DNA of 10,108 nt from an uncultured Atopobium sp. (GTDB taxonomy: Bacteria; Actinomycetota; Coriobacteriia; Coriobacteriales; Atopobiaceae). The stretch spans positions 1-10,108 of the forward strand of contig CAMQEO010000042.1 in assembly GCA_946999785.1 (NCBI GenBank), written 5' to 3'. Made by a program: the position numbers and the translations under genes. The notes beneath the pieces are model-generated. The model had not been told where the DNA came from and did not search any database. It worked only from the letters and a program-made list of their open reading frames with translations. This document shows positions 1 to 5,468 of the stretch, piece after piece (within the stretch, counting starts at the first letter, position 1; every line of letters begins with the position of its first letter).

Positions 1-221
1 CCTGTCATAATGGCTTTAAGCGTATACATAGGACTTGTTCCAATATCGCCGTATACAATACCTAAAGTTACCAGCATCATGGACGCGCTTAGTGGTATGG
101 ACGGCATTTTAGCACGCCCTGTTGCCGCAATGCGACCCGTTTGTCCTATGCGACCTGTGACGTTTGTATTTTGTATCGACTGCATATTGTCACCAGATGC
201 GCCAGAAGACGATGTAAACAT
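1..221 (-). CDS. kup: KUP-family potassium uptake transporter, N-terminal part (cut by window edge)
   Basis: Read on the minus strand, the first 73 codons contain LGIVYGDIGTSPMYTLKAI (residues 53-71). This is the hallmark first transmembrane segment of Kup/HAK/KT potassium:proton symporters, in which GDIGTSP is almost invariant. The protein would sit in the cytoplasmic membrane and import K+. Only the N-terminus is present; the rest lies left of position 1. About 50 residues precede the motif, compared with roughly 20 in E. coli Kup, and they form a polar Gly/Arg/Thr-rich tail (GRIGQTGRIAATGRAK). The start is uncertain. The ATG at 221 has AGGTG only 3 bases upstream, and a GTG at 227 is the first in-frame codon after a TAG stop. 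The ATG at 185 has GGTGA at a better 5-base spacing, and the ATG at 107 would give a family-like length. The family call is firm; the start is not. Confidence 0.88.
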   Translation of the reverse strand, partial: MFTSSSGASGDNMQSIQNTNVTGRIGQTGRIAATGRAKMPSIPLSASMMLVTLGIVYGDIGTSPMYTLKAIMT

Positions 222-273
222 GAACACCTAATTTCTTTATCCATTTTCACCTAAAAATTTGTAGGTTAACCCG

Positions 274-279
274 TATAAT
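274..279 (+). promoter_or_regulatory. Probable -10 element for the S10 peptidase gene
   Basis: A perfect TATAAT lies 68 bases upstream of the peptidase ATG, in the 119-bp space between the divergent kup and peptidase genes. No good -35 hexamer sits 16-18 bases upstream, where the sequence is A-rich, and no TGn extension is present. The call therefore rests on the -10 match and the position alone. Confidence 0.45.
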
Positions 280-346
280 AGGGGAACATACAAATATATA
301 TGTAATCCTATCCGATTTGAAAAGTTATGCAAGTAAGGAGATTTCT

Positions 347-1912
347 ATGAGTGACACAACACCACAATCATTACAAGATGGCATTGCTGGTGCGCAAAAT
401 ATTCAGCCACAAAGTTCAAGTCGTGCTTCAAAAATAAAGGACGCCTTTATTACTGTTCCTGCGCAAACGCGAATTGATTTGCCCAAGGCTGCGTCTGCAA
501 ATCTTGTTTGGCGTGGATCACACGAAACATCAGGAGAAATGATCAGCTATCAAGCGCAGGCATCTCATGTGGATGTACGTTCTGATACAGGCGCGCTTAT
601 TGGTAATATGTTTTCCATGTCCTATCTTGCCTTGGACGAAAATGGAAAAACGCAAAGCACACGTCCTGTTACCTTTGCTTTTAACGGCGGTCCTGGATGT
701 GCTTCGGTTCCTATCAATTTTGGTGGTTTGGGTCCTCGCCGTGTTGTTTCAAATGGTGTTAAGCATCTTGGTACACCTATTGAAGTTGAAGATAATCCAT
801 ACACCCTTTTGCGTTCAACCGATTTGGTATTTTTAGATGCATTGGGCACTGGTTGGTCAACCGTTGCCGAAGGTGCAGATACTTCGTCTATTTTTGGTGT
901 CGATGGCGATGCTGACGCATTTTGTCGCGCAATTACCACCTGGCTTGAGGAACATAACCGCTGGTTGAGCCCTGTTTATTTGTTTGGTGAGTCTTACGGA
1001 ACTACCAGAAATGCAGTTTTGATGCGTCTTTTGGGTGAAAAAGACATCAAAGTTGCAGGTGTGACCATGTTGTCTGCTATTTTTGACTTTGCCCAGGTAG
1101 AAGAGGGTAGTGACCTCTATCATTTAGGCATGCTCCCAACTATGGCTGCAACTGCTCACTTCTTTGGTAAAGCAGGTGCACAAGAAACTATTGAATCTTG
1201 GTTTGATAAAGCGCTTGCATGGACCGATAAAACGCTTGCACCTGCGCTTTTACAAGGAGATCGTCTTGATGTCAACGAAGAAGAGCGCATTGCACAAGAG
1301 ATGAGTCACTTTATTGGCTTACCCGAGGCTCATATTCGCGCTTGCCATTTACGTATTACATTAGACGATTTCCGCCGTAATCTTTTGTACGAACAAGGAC
1401 GCGTGGTAGGTCGTTTGGATATGCGTTATTCAAGTGACGCTCCTGTTGCTGTTCAGTCGAGTAGTTCTTGGTTTGCATCGCAAGATCCTGCTGATGATGC
1501 AGTTGAGGCAAGCTGGACAAGTGCATTTAGAGACTTTTGTCATAATACCTTAGGATATTCATTTAAGACCCCGTATATGTCTATGAACTATGATCGCGTA
1601 GGCGTTAACTGGAAATGGGAACATACCACACCGGGCAAAGATGGTTCAAGCATGTCTGCTAACGTTGCATACGACATAAGCGTTGCTATGCGTAGAAATC
1701 CTTGCATGAAAGTGTGCATATTAGGCGGTCGCTACGATGCAGCAACTACCTATTGGAATGTTCTTCACGACATTTCCTGCCAGTTCCTTTCTCCCGAATT
1801 AAAAGAGAAACTCGAGTGGCATTTGTATAATTGCGGTCATATGGCATATACCGACGCTCCAACGCTTGCGCAGCTTTCCAAGGATATGGAAGCGTTTTAT
1901 AAGCAGGCATAA
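347..1912 (+). CDS. S10-family serine carboxypeptidase, cytoplasmic type
   Basis: A 521-residue alpha/beta-hydrolase peptidase of MEROPS family S10, which removes C-terminal residues from peptides. All family landmarks are visible: NGGPGC at about residues 113-118 (oxyanion/substrate motif), GESYG with the nucleophile Ser216, the catalytic Asp464 in GGRYDAAT, and the catalytic His498 in NCGHMAY. The N-terminus is polar (MSDTTPQSLQ) with no signal peptide or membrane segment, so the enzyme is predicted to act in the cytoplasm, unlike secreted or vacuolar eukaryotic relatives. The start was set at the ATG at 347 because AAGGAG (335-340) sits 6 bases upstream; an in-frame TTG at 317 would place this Shine-Dalgarno inside the gene. 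The gene appears monocistronic, preceded by a TATAAT box and followed by a hairpin terminator. The substrate is unknown. The family assignment is secure. Confidence 0.93.
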   Translation: MSDTTPQSLQDGIAGAQNIQPQSSSRASKIKDAFITVPAQTRIDLPKAASANLVWRGSHETSGEMISYQAQASHVDVRSDTGALIGNMFSMSYLALDENGKTQSTRPVTFAFNGGPGCASVPINFGGLGPRRVVSNGVKHLGTPIEVEDNPYTLLRSTDLVFLDALGTGWSTVAEGADTSSIFGVDGDADAFCRAITTWLEEHNRWLSPVYLFGESYGTTRNAVLMRLLGEKDIKVAGVTMLSAIFDFAQVEEGSDLYHLGMLPTMAATAHFFGKAGAQETIESWFDKALAWTDKTLAPALLQGDRLDVNEEERIAQEMSHFIGLPEAHIRACHLRITLDDFRRNLLYEQGRVVGRLDMRYSSDAPVAVQSSSSWFASQDPADDAVEASWTSAFRDFCHNTLGYSFKTPYMSMNYDRVGVNWKWEHTTPGKDGSSMSANVAYDISVAMRRNPCMKVCILGGRYDAATTYWNVLHDISCQFLSPELKEKLEWHLYNCGHMAYTDAPTLAQLSKDMEAFYKQA

Positions 1913-1980
1913 ATAAGTATATAGGCACTCATGCATGAGCAATCATAAAGGTGTTCGTGCCGTTTGTGTTTACATTTTAG

Positions 1981-2019
1981 GCGCACCTGCGTATGTTTGC
2001 GTAGGTGCACGTTTTGTTT
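1981..2019 (+). terminator. Rho-independent terminator after the S10 peptidase gene
   Basis: A 13-bp stem (1981-1993 with 1998-2010) has two G.U pairs, one mismatch at its second position and a 4-base TGTT loop, and is followed directly by GTTTTGTTT. It lies 69 bases after the peptidase stop and well before the next gene, so it isolates the peptidase from the restriction-modification operon. A second weak stem (GTTTGCG with CGCAAAAAC, about 2016-2036) follows immediately. Confidence 0.75.
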
Positions 2020-2131
2020 GCGGGCGCACGCAAAAACAGACAATACGAGTCGTGAGGAGAACGTTTGTCTAATATCTAAGGCGTAGTATCGAGATGGATT
2101 GAATACGCAGAATGGATATAAGGAGGCATAT
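2020..2131 (+). promoter_or_regulatory. Leader of the restriction-modification operon, promoter not clearly resolved
   Basis: This stretch must hold the operon's promoter because a terminator lies just upstream. The best -10-like hexamers are TAATAT (2070-2075) and TAGTAT (about 2084-2089). Neither has a convincing -35 at 16-18 bases. The ribosome site AAGGAGG (2120-2126) is strong and fixes the start of the next gene. AGACAA (2038-2043) and TTGTCT (2065-2070) form a short inverted repeat around the putative promoter. No controller (C) protein gene is present. Confidence 0.3.
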
Positions 2132-4153
2132 ATGGCAAGTGCAGAAGAAAAAGTTGAAGAATATTATAAAGCACAGCTTGATGAATTGAGTATTAGACAT
2201 TATGGTAAAACCGAAGAAATAAACTCTTCTATTAACAAAGCACTAAAAGAGGCAGATAGTAAATCTGGTGGATCTGGGAATAATTATCCTGACATTCAAC
2301 TTTTGTTACAAAATAGTACTCGCCGTGATATACCTGTGATGATTGAAGCTAAAGGAACCAAAGGCAAGCTTGAAAAAATCAACAAAGATGGCGTTATTGA
2401 GCTAAAAAGCAATGGAAAAAATCCTCATAGTGTGGTACAGCAATATGCTGTGAATGGTGCTTTACATTATGGACTGGCGATTCTTGATGAAGGTACTTAT
2501 AGCGAAGTTATCATTATTGGCATTAATGGATGGGAACTCAAAGATGGGTGGTTAGCAAACCCAGAGCTTAAAGCCTATTATGTTTCTCAAAAGAACGGGA
2601 AAGTTCCTAAAGAAATTCCTAATTTTGAATTTTCCCAAATGAAAAGCGAAAATATTGATTCTTTATATCACATATTGGATAGACTCTTACTTACTGATAA
2701 AGAGCTTGAAAAACTTAAACGCGATAAAGAAGAACTACTGGAACAAAGCATCAAAAACATTCATCAAAGAATTTATGATGATGTTGCTATTAAAAATTTG
2801 CTTTCTACCAATGATAAACTGTATTTCTTCTGCGGTTTGATTATGGCAGGTCTTACGACAGAAGGTGTAAAACCGCTTGAGGTGACTGATTTTCCTAGTA
2901 ATGACGATGAGTTTGAGAATGATGGTAAAAAAATCCTTAATCGTACCAATTCATTCTTACGAAAAAAGAAGTGCCCAAGCGACAAGCTTGAGATGGTTAA
3001 TAATTATTTAAAGCCTGTGTTTGAAAAGCGGGATCTTTGGAAGCCTGTGAATGGTGAAAGTGTAATTAAATCTGTATATAAGCAGGTGAAAGAGGAAATA
3101 TTACCATTGCTTGAAAGTAAGATTCATTTAGACTTTACTGGTAAAATCTTAAACAGTCTTAACGATTGGGTTTCTATTGATAACGACAAAAAGAACGATG
3201 TTGTTTTAACACCACGCTTTGTAACGAATTTAATGGCGCGAATTACAAGAACTAATAAAGACTCTTTTGTATGGGATACCTGTATGGGATCTTCGGGCTT
3301 TCTTGTATCTGCTATGGAACTAATGATTGATGATGCAAAAAACGCTATCAAAGATACAACTGTTTTAGATAGCAAGATTAAAAACATTAAACAAAATCAA
3401 CTTTTAGGTATTGAAATCCTTGGGAATATTTATATCTTAGCTGTGCTTAATATGATTCTTATGGGGGATGGCTCATCACAAATTATTTGTGGTGACTCAC
3501 ATAAGGAAGCACCAGATTTCATGAAATCACATGACTTCCCAGCTAATGTATTTTTGCTGAATCCGCCTTATTCTGCACCGGGTAAAGGGCTTAATTTTGT
3601 AGACGAAGCTCTATCAAAAATGGAAACAGGTTACGGTGCAGTTTTAATTCAGGAAAATGCAGGTAGCGGTCAAGGTGATGTGTATGCGAAGCGTATTCTT
3701 GAGAAGAACACGCTTGTCGCAAGCATTCATATGCCTAACGACTTGTTCAACGGCAAGGCGTCGGTGCAGACGGCGATTTACCTGTTCAAGGTCAATCGTC
3801 CGCATGAAACAGACGATATAGTTACGTTTATTGATTTTGGTGCAGATGGTTATGCAAGGCAAAATCGTAAGAAGTCAACGCAGAAGGTGAACTTGCGTAA
3901 CACTGACCATGCCGTAGAGCGTTATAACGAGGTAGTAGCAATTTGCCTTGGTAAGAAGCCGAAGACGAGTTATTATACCGAAGCGAACGGTCTTGTCATT
4001 CGTGATACGGTATCGCTTGCGGGCGGTGACTGGACGTTCAACCAGCACAAGAAGATTGACACCACGCCGAAGGAAGAAGACTTCAAGAAGACGGTTGCTG
4101 ACTATCTGGCATGGAAGGTGAGTGCAATCTTGAAAGGTGAGGTGAAGGCGTGA
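2132..4153 (+). CDS. BcgI-like restriction-modification subunit: PD-(D/E)xK nuclease fused to N6-adenine methyltransferase
   Basis: A 673-residue protein with two activities in one chain. The N-terminal domain (about 1-150) carries a PD-(D/E)xK nuclease signature: YPD with Asp54, then Glu72-Ala-Lys74 in MIEAKG. A charged helical linker (about 170-230) follows. The remainder is an HsdM-type gamma-class methyltransferase: LTPRFV (motif X region), DTCMGSSGF (motif I, SAM binding, Asp382), GIEI, CGDSH, and the catalytic NPPYS (motif IV, Asn477). This fusion plus a single S partner matches the A subunit of Type IIB enzymes such as BcgI. A plain Type I HsdM would be about 500 residues and lack the nuclease. 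The predicted activity is adenine methylation of one recognition site and cleavage of unmodified DNA. The start at 2132 is chosen because AAGGAGG lies 5 bases upstream; an in-frame TTG at 2099 would bury it. Codon use changes near 3.69 kb: lysine is AAA 24 of 26 times in 2132-2820 but AAG 17 of 18 times after 3688, which suggests a mosaic gene. The TGA overlaps the next ATG, so translation is probably coupled. Confidence 0.85.
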   Translation: MASAEEKVEEYYKAQLDELSIRHYGKTEEINSSINKALKEADSKSGGSGNNYPDIQLLLQNSTRRDIPVMIEAKGTKGKLEKINKDGVIELKSNGKNPHSVVQQYAVNGALHYGLAILDEGTYSEVIIIGINGWELKDGWLANPELKAYYVSQKNGKVPKEIPNFEFSQMKSENIDSLYHILDRLLLTDKELEKLKRDKEELLEQSIKNIHQRIYDDVAIKNLLSTNDKLYFFCGLIMAGLTTEGVKPLEVTDFPSNDDEFENDGKKILNRTNSFLRKKKCPSDKLEMVNNYLKPVFEKRDLWKPVNGESVIKSVYKQVKEEILPLLESKIHLDFTGKILNSLNDWVSIDNDKKNDVVLTPRFVTNLMARITRTNKDSFVWDTCMGSSGFLVSAMELMIDDAKNAIKDTTVLDSKIKNIKQNQLLGIEILGNIYILAVLNMILMGDGSSQIICGDSHKEAPDFMKSHDFPANVFLLNPPYSAPGKGLNFVDEALSKMETGYGAVLIQENAGSGQGDVYAKRILEKNTLVASIHMPNDLFNGKASVQTAIYLFKVNRPHETDDIVTFIDFGADGYARQNRKKSTQKVNLRNTDHAVERYNEVVAICLGKKPKTSYYTEANGLVIRDTVSLAGGDWTFNQHKKIDTTPKEEDFKKTVADYLAWKVSAILKGEVKA

Positions 4154-5310
4154 TGTTTAAGGAGTTTGTCTACTCGGATTTGTTTGAGCTACTGCCTCAG
4201 TCCTTCAAGTTGTCGAAACTTGAACTGGTTCCTGATGGTAAAATTCCCGCTTATTCTTCAGACACGCGCAATAACGGATGCATTGGATTCGTTGACAAAG
4301 AGCCACTGTTCAAAATTACGAAAGAAATACCAGCTTATCTCGTGTTCGGAGACCATACAAGGACTATGAATATCGTACACAAAGACTTTTGTGTTATGGA
4401 TAACGTAAAGGTACTTGCTCCATTGGTCACGATGTCCGATGAAGTGTTGCTGTATATTACGACATGTTGGAAGAAGGCGATACCTAATCTTGGGTATGCG
4501 AGGCATTGGTCTGTAGCCAAAACGGCAAGGTTTGAGCTTCCCGTCATCGAATCCTCAGACCCGAACCACACCTACACTGTCGATGATATCGACTGGCAGT
4601 ATATGCAAGACCGCATCGCGGAGCTTGAGCAAGACCGCATCGCGGAGCTTGAGGCTTATCTCATTGCTTCTGGTCTTGAAGACTATGAGCTGACCGATGA
4701 AGACAAAGAATTGCTCTCTCTCTCTACAAAACGCGCATCTGACAAGGATGGCACTGTTGCGACTGATTGCCAGAATGGGCAGGTAAGGTTTAAGAAATAT
4801 CTTTTGGGTGATTTGTTTGAGTCTTCTACAGGTGATGTTGATTTGCAGCAAAAGGACATTAACGGCAGAGGACAGTTCTTTGTGAATAGTGGTGTTGATA
4901 ATCGTGGAATCAAAGGCAGGACTGATAGGAAGGCAAAGATATTCCCATCAAATACAATTACGATTGATTTCTGGGGAAATGCCTACTATCGTGACTTTGA
5001 GTACAAGATGGCGACACACAATCACGTGTTTTCGCTTTCGGGTGATGTAATCAAGAATCGCCTTGTTGGCTTGTATATCGTGAGTAAGCTTTCCAAGTTG
5101 CCAACGTTGTTTTCATATAACAACATGGCAACTTGGAACAAGCTGAAGCTTTTGGAAATCAGTCTTCCAGTCAATTCTAACGAAGAGATTGATTTTGACT
5201 ATATGGAGCGCTACATTCGAGCCATTGAAAAATTAACTATTGCAGACGTTGTGAAGTATAAAGACAAGGTTATTGATACAACCAAAAAGCTGGTAAGTTG
5301 CCAATCTTAA
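4153..5310 (+). CDS. Specificity (S) subunit of the BcgI-like system, two target-recognition domains
   Basis: A 385-residue protein starting in a TGATG overlap with the RM gene. It has the pseudo-dyad layout of HsdS-type subunits. TRD1 (about 1-140) starts FKEFVYSDLFE and TRD2 (about 213-340) starts FKKYLLGDLFE. Each is followed by a similar helix: DIDWQYMQDRIAELE in the middle and EIDFDYMERYIRAIE near the C-terminus. Each TRD should read one half of a bipartite target and the helices set the gap between the halves. The BcgI S subunit is of similar size. The central helix contains QDRIAELE twice in tandem (residues 152-159 and 160-167), encoded by a perfect 24-bp repeat. A GTG at 4150, immediately before the ATG, is a possible alternative start and would change little. 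The recognition sequence cannot be read from the protein. Lysine codons are mixed AAA/AAG here, closer to the 3' part of the RM gene than to its 5' part. Confidence 0.85.
   Translation: MFKEFVYSDLFELLPQSFKLSKLELVPDGKIPAYSSDTRNNGCIGFVDKEPLFKITKEIPAYLVFGDHTRTMNIVHKDFCVMDNVKVLAPLVTMSDEVLLYITTCWKKAIPNLGYARHWSVAKTARFELPVIESSDPNHTYTVDDIDWQYMQDRIAELEQDRIAELEAYLIASGLEDYELTDEDKELLSLSTKRASDKDGTVATDCQNGQVRFKKYLLGDLFESSTGDVDLQQKDINGRGQFFVNSGVDNRGIKGRTDRKAKIFPSNTITIDFWGNAYYRDFEYKMATHNHVFSLSGDVIKNRLVGLYIVSKLSKLPTLFSYNNMATWNKLKLLEISLPVNSNEEIDFDYMERYIRAIEKLTIADVVKYKDKVIDTTKKLVSCQS
4606..4653 (+). repeat. Perfect 24-bp tandem repeat, two copies, inside the S-subunit linker
   Basis: Positions 4606-4629 and 4630-4653 are identical over all 24 bases and encode QDRIAELE twice. 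The repeat lies in the coiled-coil-type helix joining TRD1 to the rest of the subunit. The unit length is a multiple of three, so gain or loss of a copy keeps the frame. The absence of even synonymous differences suggests a recent duplication. Confidence 0.95.
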
Positions 5311-5347
5311 GCCTTTTAACGATAGTTTTGTCTATCGTTAAAAGGCT
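5310..5347. repeat. Perfect 16-bp inverted repeat overlapping the S-subunit stop codon
   Basis: The arm AGCCTTTTAACGATAG (5310-5325) pairs perfectly with 5332-5347 around the 6-base loop TTTTGT. The first arm begins with the last base of the TAA stop. No T-tract follows on either strand, so it is not a textbook intrinsic terminator. It may act as an mRNA 3'-end stabiliser, or be part of a terminator pair with the hairpin at 5413-5445. Confidence 0.8.
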
Positions 5348-5412
5348 CATCCAATATCTATGCTGTGCACTCATACAAAGTAGATATATTCCTGTCCTCT
5401 CAATCCAACAAA

Positions 5413-5452
5413 GCAACACAATAATGTTGTTTCGGCTTGTGTTGCCGTTTTT
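5413..5452. terminator. Probable bidirectional terminator between the S gene and rlmKL
   Basis: GCAACACAA (5413-5421) pairs perfectly with TTGTGTTGC (5437-5445) across a 15-base loop, followed on the plus strand by CG and five T residues (5448-5452). Read from the minus strand the same stem is followed by TTTGTTGG, a weaker tract. The genes on both sides converge here and rlmKL ends at 5469, so the element probably serves both. The long loop makes it moderate rather than strong. Confidence 0.6.
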
Positions 5453-5468
5453 ATGCGCCACGTATGCT

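Noticed and set aside
10..231. Plus-strand open frame of 73 codons at the left edge
   Set aside because: It is antisense to the Kup coding region, whose minus-strand translation gives a textbook GDIGTSP motif; no ribosome site or family resemblance supports the plus frame.
317..346. Upstream TTG start for the S10 peptidase adding ten residues
   Set aside because: The Shine-Dalgarno AAGGAG (335-340) would lie inside the coding sequence; it is ideally placed for the ATG at 347.
2038..2070. AGACAA/TTGTCT inverted repeat as an operator for a controller protein
   Set aside because: The arms are only six bases, 21 bases apart, and no C-protein gene lies in the operon; chance is likely.
2099..2131. 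Upstream TTG start for the RM subunit
   Set aside because: AAGGAGG at 2120-2126 lies inside this extension and 5 bases before the ATG at 2132, which is the better start.
2132..4153. Ordinary Type I HsdM with a missing hsdR
   Set aside because: The chain is longer than HsdM and carries its own PD-(D/E)xK residues at the N-terminus; an RM plus S pair explains the operon without a missing gene.
4606..4653. Tandem repeat as a possible CRISPR or assembly artefact
   Set aside because: The two units abut with no spacer, so this is not CRISPR. An assembly error cannot be excluded, but the frame stays open and the location in the spacer helix is biologically sensible.
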